Below, piece by piece: positions 53,863 through 64,000 of a stretch of DNA of 64,000 nt. This DNA comes from Leclercia adecarboxylata (GTDB lineage Bacteria; Pseudomonadota; Gammaproteobacteria; Enterobacterales; Enterobacteriaceae). The notes under the pieces were generated by a model. It did not search any database. It had not been told where the DNA came from and saw nothing but the letters and a program-made list of their open reading frames with translations. The first letter of the stretch is position 1, and every line of letters starts with the position of its first letter. The stretch spans positions 4,588,001 through 4,652,000 of the forward strand of contig NZ_CP035382.1 in assembly GCF_006874705.1 (NCBI RefSeq), written 5' to 3'. Position numbers and translations under genes: made by a program.

Positions 53863-53886
53863 ATTAATATGTTAGGGTTTTAATAA

Positions 53887-55731
<1,845 letters not shown>

Positions 55732-55738
55732 AACGACT

Positions 55739-56809
55739 TTATACCGTAATGACGGGCACCCGCGGGGCTAACGCGGTTAACAACTCGTACCCTATTGTGC
55801 CCGCCGCTGCCGCAACATCGTCCACTTTCACCTCATTCCCCCACAGCTCAACCGGCGTGCCGATCCCGGCCTGCGGGCAGGGGGTGAGATCGATCGCCAG
55901 CATATCCATCGACACGGTGCCCACCGTGCCGGTGCGCACGCCGTCCACCCAGACCGGGGTACCGGAAGGGGCAATGCGCGGATAGCCGTCGGCATAGCCC
56001 CCGGCGACAATGCCGATGCGCTGCTCGCCCGAGGCACGATAGCGGCTGCCGTAGCCCACGGTATCCCCCGCTTTCAGGGTCTGGACGCCAATGATTTCAC
56101 TGCGCAGGGTCATCACCGGCTTCAGGCCGCTGTTGGCGATATCCTGCCACTGGCCGGAAGGAGACGCGCCGTAGAGAATAATTCCCGGTCGCACCCAGTC
56201 AAAATGCGCTTCCGGGTGCCAGAGGGTCGCCGCTGAGTTAGAGAGCGAACGCGGACAGTTCAGCCCTTCCGCCGCCTGTTCAATGCGCATCATCGGCTCC
56301 GTGATGCCGTCCGGCTTTTCCGCATCGGCAAAATGGGCCATCAGCGTCATTTCGCCGACGTTTTTCACCGCCCGCAGCTGCTGCCAGACGCTGTGAACTC
56401 GATCCGGCTGGAAACCGAGACGGTTCATGCCGCTGTTCACTTTCAGGTAGATATCGAGCGGAGCGTGCAGCTTTGCATTCTGCAACGCCTTGACCTGCCA
56501 GTTGCTGTGCACGCTGGTGGTCAGGCGGTACTTATCAAACAGCGGCAGTTCATCGCTGTTAAAGAAGCCTTCGAGCATCAGAATCGGCCCTTTCCAGCCG
56601 CGCTCGCGCAGCAGAATGGCCTCTTCCAGATTCAGCATCGCAAAACCATCGGTCGCGCTGAGTGCGCTCCAGATGCGATCCAGACCGTGGCCGTAAGCGT
56701 TGGCTTTGACCACCGCCCAGACGCGTGAAGCTGGCGCAGCGCGACGGACAATGTGCAGGTTATCTTTCAGGGCCTGCAGATCCAGCTGAGCCACAACAGG
56801 ACGGGACAT
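55739..56809 (-). CDS. dadX: Catabolic alanine racemase
   Basis: DadX is a PLP-dependent racemase that interconverts L- and D-alanine so that DadA can oxidise D-Ala. The 356-residue protein has the PLP lysine Lys35 in VVKANAYGHG, VNSGMNRLGF, the catalytic Tyr region VGYGSRYRA and AGGYADGYPR. It is the second gene of dadAX, 12 nt after dadA, with AAGGAGT before the ATG. Confidence 0.96.
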   Translation of the reverse strand: MSRPVVAQLDLQALKDNLHIVRRAAPASRVWAVVKANAYGHGLDRIWSALSATDGFAMLNLEEAILLRERGWKGPILMLEGFFNSDELPLFDKYRLTTSVHSNWQVKALQNAKLHAPLDIYLKVNSGMNRLGFQPDRVHSVWQQLRAVKNVGEMTLMAHFADAEKPDGITEPMMRIEQAAEGLNCPRSLSNSAATLWHPEAHFDWVRPGIILYGASPSGQWQDIANSGLKPVMTLRSEIIGVQTLKAGDTVGYGSRYRASGEQRIGIVAGGYADGYPRIAPSGTPVWVDGVRTGTVGTVSMDMLAIDLTPCPQAGIGTPVELWGNEVKVDDVAAAAGTIGYELLTALAPRVPVITV

Positions 56810-56821
56810 GACGACTCCTTG

Positions 56822-58189
<1,368 letters not shown>

Positions 58190-58209
58190 TCAACATAGGC
58201 CTTTTTTAT

Positions 58210-58225
58210 GGTGACATAACTCACA
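58210..58225. promoter_or_regulatory. CRP site for dadAX
   Basis: GGTGA-CATAAC-TCACA matches TGTGA-N6-TCACA at 9 of 10 positions. It lies about 97 bp before the dadA start in the dadA-ycgB intergenic region (58121-58443), which has no gene. The E. coli dad operon is CRP-activated. Confidence 0.75.
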
Positions 58226-58385
58226 CCTTCCCCTGCTGACGCGGGCAGCGCGGTTTTGGCATCTCCTGCTGCGCGGCATTTTTAACCAGCATATTATGCT
58301 GAGAGACACCCTTTTTTTGTCATGTGGAAAACGGGAAATCGCAAAGAAAAAAATAGCGTGCCAGCACGCTTTTGAATGGCGTGTT

Positions 58386-58392
58386 CTATGCT
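58386..58392 (+). promoter_or_regulatory. Candidate sigma-S -10 element of ycgB
   Basis: CTATGCT resembles the extended -10 of RpoS promoters (CTATACT), 52 bp before the ycgB ATG. YcgB is an RpoS-dependent gene in E. coli. Confidence 0.4.
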
Positions 58393-58443
58393 TGAAAAGA
58401 GGTTCTCCAGACAGAGAGAGCTACCAACAATGAGGGCGCGCTA

Positions 58444-59976
58444 ATGGCTACTATTGATTCCATGAATAAGGACACCACACGTCTGAGCGATGGACCCGAC
58501 TGGACATTCGAGCTGCTGGACACCTATCTGGCGGAAATTGACCGGGTGGCGAAACTCTACCGTCTGGATGCCTATCCCCATCAGATTGAAGTCATTACCT
58601 CCGAACAGATGATGGACGCTTACTCCAGCGTCGGGATGCCCATTAACTATACCCACTGGTCGTTTGGCAAAAAATTCATTGAAACCGAACGGCTGTATAA
58701 ACACGGTCAGCAGGGGCTGGCGTATGAGATCGTTATCAACTCCAACCCCTGTATTGCCTACCTGATGGAAGAGAACACCATCACCATGCAGGCGCTGGTG
58801 ATGGCCCACGCCTGCTACGGACATAACTCGTTTTTCAAAAATAACTACCTGTTCCGCAGCTGGACCGATGCCAGTTCGATTGTCGACTACCTGATCTTTG
58901 CCCGTAACTACATCACCCAGTGCGAAGAGCGCTACGGCGTGGATGAGGTCGAAAAGCTGCTGGACTCCTGCCATGCGCTGATGAACTACGGCGTGGATCG
59001 CTACAAACGTCCGCAGAAGATCTCCCTGCAGGAGGAGAAAGCCCGGCAGAAAAGCCGCGAAGAGTATCTGCAAAGCCAGGTGAATACGCTGTGGCGTACC
59101 CTGCCGAAACGTGAAGAAGAGAAAACGGTAGTGGAAGCGCGCCGCTACCCTTCCGAGCCGCAGGAGAACCTGCTCTACTTTATGGAGAAGAACGCCCCGC
59201 TGCTGGAGCCGTGGCAGCGTGAGATCCTGCGCATCGTGCGTAAGGTGAGCCAGTACTTCTATCCGCAAAAACAGACTCAGGTGATGAACGAAGGCTGGGC
59301 GACCTTCTGGCACTACACCATCGTTAACCACCTGTATGACGAAGGCAAAGTGACAGAACGCTTTATGCTGGAGTTCCTTCACAGCCACACCAACGTGGTG
59401 TTCCAGCCGCCTTACAACAGCCCGTGGTACAGCGGCATTAACCCGTATGCGCTGGGCTTTGCCATGTTCCAGGACATCAAGCGTATCTGTCAGAACCCGA
59501 CGGAAGAGGATAAATACTGGTTCCCGGATATCGCCGGGTCCGACTGGCTGGAGACGCTCCATTTCGCGATGCGCGATTTCAAGGATGAGAGCTTTATCAG
59601 CCAGTTCCTGTCGCCGAAGGTGATGCGTGATTTCCGCCTGTTTACGGTGCTGGATGACGATCACAACAACTACCTGGAGATTTCGGCGATCCACAATGAA
59701 GAGGGGTATCGTGAGATCCGCTCCCGCCTCTCGGCCCAGTACAACTTAAGCAACCTTGAGCCGAATATTCAGGTCTGGAATGTGGATCTGCGCGGGGATC
59801 GCTCCCTGACGCTGCGCTATATTCCGCACAACCGCGCGCCGCTGGATAAAGGGCGCAAGGAAGTGCTGAAGCATGTGCACCGCCTGTGGGGCTTTGACAT
59901 TATGCTTGAGCAGCAGAACGAAGACGGCAGCGTGGAGCTGCTGGAGCGGTGCCCGGTGAAAGGCAATATGTTGTAG
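58444..59976 (+). CDS. ycgB: SpoVR-family protein YcgB
   Basis: A 510-residue SpoVR-family protein, same length as E. coli YcgB. Family stretches include YTHWSFGKKFIETE, MAHACYGHNSFFKNN with a possible metal-binding HxCxxH, and MNEGWATFWHY. The name derives from a Bacillus sporulation gene; the enterobacterial role is not known, though it is stationary-phase expressed. AGGGCGCGCTA before the ATG gives a weak ribosome site. It is divergent from dadA and convergent with fadR. Confidence 0.93.
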   Translation: MATIDSMNKDTTRLSDGPDWTFELLDTYLAEIDRVAKLYRLDAYPHQIEVITSEQMMDAYSSVGMPINYTHWSFGKKFIETERLYKHGQQGLAYEIVINSNPCIAYLMEENTITMQALVMAHACYGHNSFFKNNYLFRSWTDASSIVDYLIFARNYITQCEERYGVDEVEKLLDSCHALMNYGVDRYKRPQKISLQEEKARQKSREEYLQSQVNTLWRTLPKREEEKTVVEARRYPSEPQENLLYFMEKNAPLLEPWQREILRIVRKVSQYFYPQKQTQVMNEGWATFWHYTIVNHLYDEGKVTERFMLEFLHSHTNVVFQPPYNSPWYSGINPYALGFAMFQDIKRICQNPTEEDKYWFPDIAGSDWLETLHFAMRDFKDESFISQFLSPKVMRDFRLFTVLDDDHNNYLEISAIHNEEGYREIRSRLSAQYNLSNLEPNIQVWNVDLRGDRSLTLRYIPHNRAPLDKGRKEVLKHVHRLWGFDIMLEQQNEDGSVELLERCPVKGNML

Positions 59977-59994
59977 TTCGGTGCGGCCTGTTTT

Positions 59995-60026
59995 GCCGGG
60001 TGGCGGCTACGCCTTACCCGGCCTAC
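59995..60026. repeat. REP element
   Basis: GCCGGGTGGCGGCTACGCCTT...CCCGGCCTAC, a single REP between ycgB and its terminator. Confidence 0.85.
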
Positions 60027-60045
60027 GAAATCCAGACATCGGGCG

Positions 60046-60077
60046 AAAAAAAACCTCTCAAGCGAGAGGTTTTTTAT
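60046..60077. terminator. Bidirectional terminator between ycgB and fadR
   Basis: ACCTCTC-AAGC-GAGAGGT with an A-run before and a T-run after, at the meeting point of two convergent genes. Confidence 0.9.
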
Positions 60078-60078
60078 T

Positions 60079-60798
60079 TTAGCGCCCCTGAATCACCAGG
60101 TCGCCCGGCAGGGACTTCTGCATCCGGTGCCAGATCTCGCCGCTGTCACGACCGTAGCGACGCACGGTTTCGTACACCTGGTCGTGCAACCCTTCAGAGC
60201 ACAGCTCGCTCAGCTTATGGTAGAAGCCGAGCGCCAGGCTCCGGGCTTCCGGGTTGGCGAAGTAGTGACGACCGATGCGGGTATAGAGCCCTTTCATGCC
60301 GTTGAGGATCAGGCCGTAGATCGGGTTGCCGGAGGCAAAAGCCAGGCCGCGGAAGACGTTGTAATCCAGCAGGGCGAAGGCATCGGCGTGATCTTCCACG
60401 GCGGTAGCACGGGCCAGCACTTCCAGCGCCTTATCCGGATGCTGGCGAAACGCCGTACGGATAAAGATGGTGGCGATGTTGGTACGCACTGAGAGCAGAT
60501 TATCGATCAGCTGCGGTACGCTCTCGTGATCGAGGCGCGCCAGCGTTTCAAGAATATTCAGGCCCGACGTTTCCCAGAAGTTATTCACTTTGGTCGGTTT
60601 GCCGTGTTGGATCGTCAGCCAGCCATCGCGGGCCAGTCGCTGCAACACTTCACGTAAGGTGGTACGTGTGACGCCAATCAGTTCAGAGAGTTCGCGTTCT
60701 GCGGGAAGTATCGAGCCAGGGGGGAATCGGTTATTCCAGATGCTCTCGATAATGTATTCTTCCGCGAAACCCGCCGGGCTTTGCGCCTTTATGACCAT
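60079..60798 (-). CDS. fadR: Fatty-acid metabolism regulator FadR
   Basis: FadR is a GntR-family regulator that represses beta-oxidation (fad) genes and activates fabA/fabB; long-chain acyl-CoA releases it from DNA. The 239-residue protein (E. coli length) has the winged helix in 1-75 ([29 protein letters not shown]) and a helical acyl-CoA-binding domain after it ([24 protein letters not shown]). Divergent from nhaB, as in E. coli. Confidence 0.97.
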   Translation of the reverse strand: MVIKAQSPAGFAEEYIIESIWNNRFPPGSILPAERELSELIGVTRTTLREVLQRLARDGWLTIQHGKPTKVNNFWETSGLNILETLARLDHESVPQLIDNLLSVRTNIATIFIRTAFRQHPDKALEVLARATAVEDHADAFALLDYNVFRGLAFASGNPIYGLILNGMKGLYTRIGRHYFANPEARSLALGFYHKLSELCSEGLHDQVYETVRRYGRDSGEIWHRMQKSLPGDLVIQGR

Positions 60799-60996
60799 AG
60801 TGAGTTTTCCATTAACTGCTTTTTACAAAATTCACTCATCATACCAGAGGCAGGCAGAGGCAGATAGCGCAGCGAGGCGAGAAAAAAGGGATCGCCGTTT
60901 TATTTTTATCATTTAAAAGTCAGGCCTGACGCCCCCTCCATGTGTCAGTTTGCGTATACTTAAAACGTAATTATGTGACGGGCAAGGAAATCTGTT

Positions 60997-62535
60997 GTGG
61001 AAATGTCTTATAGCCGCGCCTTCTGGCGCAATTTTTTAGGCCAGTCGCCTGACTGGTACAAACTGACTCTTATTATTTTTCTGGTTATCAATCCTCTTAT
61101 CTTTCTCGTGAGCCCGTTTGCCGCAGGCTGGTTACTGGTCGCCGAGTTCATCTTTACCCTGGCGATGGCGCTGAAATGTTATCCCCTGCTGCCGGGCGGC
61201 CTGCTGGCCTTTGAGGCGGTGGCGATCGGCATGACCAGCGCAGAGCATGTGAAAGAGGAGCTGGCGTCGAATCTGGAAGTGCTCCTGCTGCTGATGTTTA
61301 TGGTGGCCGGGATCTACTTTATGAAGCAGCTGCTGCTGTTTATCTTCACCCGCCTGCTGCTGAGTATCCCCTCGAAAACGATGCTGTCGCTGGCCTTCTG
61401 CATCGCGGCCGCTTTTTTATCGGCCTTCCTCGATGCCCTGACGGTGGTGGCGGTGGTGATCAGCGTCGCCGTCGGCTTCTACGGGATCTATCACCGGGTG
61501 GCCTCCGCCCAGCCGGAAGATAACCTGCATGATGACAGCAAGGTTGATAACAAACAGCGCGAGGTGCTGGAGCAGTTTCGCGCCTTCCTGCGCAGCCTGA
61601 TGATGCACGCCGGCGTGGGCACCGCGCTGGGTGGGGTGATGACCATGGTCGGCGAGCCGCAGAACCTGATCATCGCCAAAGCCGTGGGCTGGAACTTTAC
61701 CGAGTTTTTCCTGCGGGTGGCCCCGGTCAGCGTGCCGGTGCTGGTGTGCGGCCTGCTGACCTGCTGGCTGGTGGAGAAATTCAGATGGTTTGGTTACGGC
61801 ACCCTGCTCCCGACTCAGGTTCGCGAAGTATTGCAGCGTTACGATGATGAGAGCCGCAGCCAGCGGACCCGTCAACAGAAGCTGGCGTTGATTTTTCAGG
61901 GGATGATTGGCGTCTGGCTGATTATCGCCCTGGCGTTTCATCTGGCGGAGGTGGGGTTGATTGGCCTGTCGGTGATCATCCTGGCGACCTCCTTCACCGG
62001 CGTGACGGACGAGCACGCTATCGGCAAAGCCTTTACCGAAGCGCTGCCCTTTACTGCCCTGCTGGCGGTCTTTTTCGCGGTGGTGGCGGTAATAGTCGAC
62101 CAGCAGCTGTTTGCGCCGATCATCCGCTACGTGCTACAGGCCGAGCAAGATGCCCAGCTGTCGCTCTTCTATCTGTTTAACGGCCTGCTGTCGGCTATCT
62201 CCGATAACGTGTTTGTCGGCTCGGTCTATATCAATGAGGCCAAAACCGCGCTACAGAGCGGGGCGATAAACCAGCAACAGTTTGAACTGCTGGCGGTAGC
62301 GATCAACACCGGGACCAACCTGCCCTCCGTCGCCACGCCAAACGGCCAGGCGGCGTTCCTGTTCCTGCTCACCTCGGCGCTGGCGCCGCTGATAAGACTC
62401 TCTTATGGCCGGATGGTGTGGATGGCTCTGCCCTATACGGTGGTATTAACCTGCGTCGGTTTGTTGTGCGTCAAAATTACCCTCATTCCTTTTACCCAAT
62501 GGATGTTACAGACGGGTATACTGGCGACGCATTAA
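60997..62535 (+). CDS. nhaB: Na+/H+ antiporter NhaB
   Basis: A 512-residue inner-membrane antiporter (E. coli 513) with about 12 segments; it expels sodium for protons and helps keep pH. Highly conserved regions are [51 protein letters not shown] and [19 protein letters not shown]. Start is GTG 60997 with AAGGA 8 nt upstream, giving MEMSYSRAF to align with E. coli MEISWGRAL. Followed by dsbB, the usual order. Confidence 0.96.
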   Translation: MEMSYSRAFWRNFLGQSPDWYKLTLIIFLVINPLIFLVSPFAAGWLLVAEFIFTLAMALKCYPLLPGGLLAFEAVAIGMTSAEHVKEELASNLEVLLLLMFMVAGIYFMKQLLLFIFTRLLLSIPSKTMLSLAFCIAAAFLSAFLDALTVVAVVISVAVGFYGIYHRVASAQPEDNLHDDSKVDNKQREVLEQFRAFLRSLMMHAGVGTALGGVMTMVGEPQNLIIAKAVGWNFTEFFLRVAPVSVPVLVCGLLTCWLVEKFRWFGYGTLLPTQVREVLQRYDDESRSQRTRQQKLALIFQGMIGVWLIIALAFHLAEVGLIGLSVIILATSFTGVTDEHAIGKAFTEALPFTALLAVFFAVVAVIVDQQLFAPIIRYVLQAEQDAQLSLFYLFNGLLSAISDNVFVGSVYINEAKTALQSGAINQQQFELLAVAINTGTNLPSVATPNGQAAFLFLLTSALAPLIRLSYGRMVWMALPYTVVLTCVGLLCVKITLIPFTQWMLQTGILATH

Positions 62536-62677
62536 GTGAGTCAGCCGGGTAATTTATTACCCGGCTGCACTGACGAATGATAAATATCCGATTACGTTAT
62601 ATTTTGCGTGCCGAGACTGGCGCGCAAATTGTTTTCGTTTACACTGCGCTTTCTATACCTGTTCCAGGGAAATGATT

Positions 62678-63208
62678 ATGTTGAAATTTTTGAACCAATG
62701 CTCGCGTGGACGCGGAGCGTGGTTGCTGTTGGCCCTGACCGCCTTCGCGCTCGAAATGGTGGCATTGTGGTTCCAGCATGTGATGTTGCTGAAGCCCTGT
62801 GTGTTGTGTATCTATGAACGCAGCGCGCTGTTTGGCGTGATGGGCGCAGGCCTGGTCGGCGCCATCGCGCCGAAAAGCCCGCTGCGCTACGGCGCGATTG
62901 CCATCTGGCTCTACAGCGCCGGAAAAGGCCTGCAGCTGGCCTGGGAGCACACCATGATCCAGCTGCATCCGTCGCCGTTTCAGACCTGCGATTTTGCCGC
63001 CCGCTTCCCGAGCTGGCTGCCGCTGGATAAGTGGCTGCCGCAGGTATTCGTGGCAAGCGGTGACTGCTCCGTGCGTCAGTGGGAGTTCCTGACCCTTGAG
63101 ATGCCGCAGTGGCTGGTGGGCATTTTCGCCGCCTATCTGGTCGTAGCGCTGCTGGTGCTGATTGCCCAGCCGTTTAAACCGAAAAAACGCGATCTGTTTG
63201 GGCGCTAA
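62678..63208 (+). CDS. dsbB: Disulfide bond formation protein DsbB
   Basis: DsbB reoxidises periplasmic DsbA and passes electrons to ubiquinone or menaquinone. The 176-residue protein has four membrane segments, the first redox pair Cys41-Cys44 (PCVLCIYER) and the second pair Cys104 and Cys130 (FQTCDF, SGDCSV). ATG at 62678 is chosen, with AGGGA at 7 nt; another ATG two codons before is possible. The position after YER is Ser, where E. coli has a non-catalytic Cys (YERCALF). Confidence 0.96.
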   Translation: MLKFLNQCSRGRGAWLLLALTAFALEMVALWFQHVMLLKPCVLCIYERSALFGVMGAGLVGAIAPKSPLRYGAIAIWLYSAGKGLQLAWEHTMIQLHPSPFQTCDFAARFPSWLPLDKWLPQVFVASGDCSVRQWEFLTLEMPQWLVGIFAAYLVVALLVLIAQPFKPKKRDLFGR

Positions 63209-63277
63209 TGCCCGGCGGCGCTTCGCTTGCGCGGGCCTACGGTGTTGTAGGCCGGGTAAGCGCAGCGCCACCCGGCA
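63209..63277. repeat. BIME after dsbB
   Basis: Inverted REP (TGCCCGGCGGCGCTTCGCTTGC...) and direct REP (GTAGGCCGGGTAAGCGCAGCG...) with a 6-bp spacer, between convergent dsbB and ycgN. Confidence 0.88.
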
Positions 63278-63279
63278 AT

Positions 63280-63308
63280 AAAAAACCCGCCGAGGCGGGT
63301 TTTTTATT
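63280..63308. terminator. Bidirectional terminator between dsbB and ycgN
   Basis: AACCCGCC-GA-GGCGGGTT stem with an A-run upstream and T-run downstream; overlaps the ycgN stop region. Confidence 0.9.
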
Positions 63309-63750
63309 ATGCGCGGTTTGGGTGATTCATAATATGGTCTTCCCAGTCGCGCACCTCTGATTCCCGCACCGCAATGTGGCGCACAGAAATTCGCTCGCCG
63401 TGCATCGCCGCTTTAGAACCGGCCAGCAGCGGGTGCCACTTCGGCAGGTCTTTCCCTTCCGCCAGCAGACGATAGGCGCAGGTCGGCGGCAGCCATTCAA
63501 AGGTCGGCAGGTTATCGCGGGTCAACTTGATGCAGTCCGGCTCTAACTCGAAGCGGCGCTCGTAGTTTCGGCACTGGCAGGTTTTGATGTTCAGCTGATT
63601 GCAGGCGACGTTGGTGAAATAGATTTCGTCCGAGTCTTCATCCATCAGCTTATGCAGACAGCACTGCCCGCAGCCATCGCACAGCGATTCCCACTCGGCG
63701 TCGGTCATGTTGTCGAGAGTCTTGCTTTGCCAGAAAGGGATTTCGCTCAT
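63307..63750 (-). CDS. ycgN: UPF0260 Cys-cluster protein YcgN
   Basis: A 147-residue YkgJ-type protein with a Cys cluster (CDGCGQCC, then Cys in [13 protein letters not shown] and in PDCIKL) that probably binds zinc or an iron-sulfur centre; its role is not known. It is almost identical to E. coli YcgN (153 aa). ATG at 63750 is used; GTG at 63762 would add MDIL, but neither has a strong ribosome site, so the start is uncertain. Just upstream of ycgM. Confidence 0.92.
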   Translation of the reverse strand: MSEIPFWQSKTLDNMTDAEWESLCDGCGQCCLHKLMDEDSDEIYFTNVACNQLNIKTCQCRNYERRFELEPDCIKLTRDNLPTFEWLPPTCAYRLLAEGKDLPKWHPLLAGSKAAMHGERISVRHIAVRESEVRDWEDHIMNHPNRA

Positions 63751-63843
63751 AAGGATGTCCACACGTCAAAATAAAGCGCACCTTATAACCAGTCTGGCAC
63801 CTCGATGCAAGTTTTGCCGCCCAAAAGGGGCGGCAAGCGGGGA

Positions 63844-64000
63844 TTACAGCACGCGGGTTTTCAGCGACAGGCCGTTAACGGCCACTTCCAGCTCGTCGCC
63901 GCCGGAGAGTGGACCCACCCCTTCCGGGGTGCCGGTGAGGATCACATCGCCCGGTTTGAGGGTGAAATAACGACTCATATAGGCAATCAGCGGCACAATC
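63844..64000 (-). CDS. ycgM: Fumarylacetoacetate-hydrolase-family protein YcgM, C-terminal part (cut by window end)
   Basis: The last 52 or so codons, ending at TAA (63846-63844). The sequence has the family motif GDVILTGTPEGVGPL and terminal SLKTRVL. YcgM is an FAH-family hydrolase, a fold used for C-C bond hydrolysis or oxaloacetate decarboxylation; the E. coli substrate is not firmly known. The N-terminal part lies outside the window; order ycgM-ycgN on the minus strand is as in E. coli. Confidence 0.9.
   Translation of the reverse strand, partial: IVPLIAYMSRYFTLKPGDVILTGTPEGVGPLSGGDELEVAVNGLSLKTRVL

Overview
The window is chromosomal DNA from a gamma-proteobacterium of the Enterobacteriaceae. 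Many proteins are near-identical in sequence and length to their Escherichia coli counterparts, and the order of the conserved blocks (lolB-ispE-prs-dauA-ychH-pth-ychF, then treA-ymgE-ycgR-emtA-ldcA-cvrA-dadX-dadA-ycgB-fadR-nhaB-dsbB-ycgN-ycgM) matches the E. coli map. REP/BIME elements of the usual enteric type punctuate the gene ends. The indole-acetate cluster, the NCS1/YdeP cluster and the GC-rich codon use suggest an Enterobacter/Leclercia/Lelliottia-like genus; the sequence alone does not settle which.

Layout. 1-7604: conserved core block (outer-membrane lipoprotein insertion, isoprenoid precursor and PRPP synthesis, dicarboxylate transport, peptidyl-tRNA hydrolase, YchF ATPase), interrupted only by a MerR/TipAS-type regulator with its own dyad operator. 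About 7.6-48.2 kb: an accessory stretch where E. coli carries the dha region. It holds an AT-rich pair of unknown genes (7.7-10.0 kb); ftrA plus a rhodanese; an NCS1 permease diverging from a ves-ydeP pair; a RES/Xre toxin-antitoxin pair; azlCD and a FUSC protein; a possibly degraded gene; an AT-rich three-gene island (21.3-27.3 kb); a contiguous indole-3-acetate-to-beta-ketoadipate cluster (27.7-43.3 kb); an AraC-controlled efflux pump; and an orphan phage antirepressor under a probable LexA box. 48.4-64.0 kb: conserved core again, starting with treA followed by a striking seven-copy, 103-bp-period REP array.

The best candidate for an undescribed system is the 21.3-27.3 kb island: a C5-cytosine DNA methyltransferase, a very large protein with an N-terminal MORC/HSP90-like GHKL ATPase and a C-terminal histidine-kinase-like module, and a protein with an N-terminal response-regulator receiver domain and about 470 residues of unknown effector. 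The genes overlap by 4 and 8 nt, so they form one operon, and the set reads as a DNA-modification system coupled to two-component signalling, most plausibly anti-phage. In this genome the large ATPase frame is broken by a single in-frame TGA at 23762-23764, so the system may be inactivated, or the codon may be a sequencing error or recoded.

The catabolic cluster converts indole-3-acetate to catechol (iacA, B, C, D, E, F, G, H, I, with the MarR regulator iacR) and then catechol to beta-ketoadipyl-CoA (catA, catB, catC, pcaD, pcaI, pcaJ), with one MFS transporter inside the operon and one divergent from iacR. The last thiolase step (pcaF) is not in the window. Regulatory sites visible directly in the sequence include a FliA (sigma-28) promoter for ycgR that matches consensus almost perfectly, CRP sites for ychH and dadAX, a PurR-like operator for prs, a MerR-type operator, a candidate IacR palindrome and a LexA box. 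No tRNA, rRNA, CRISPR array, integrase or complete insertion sequence was recognised.
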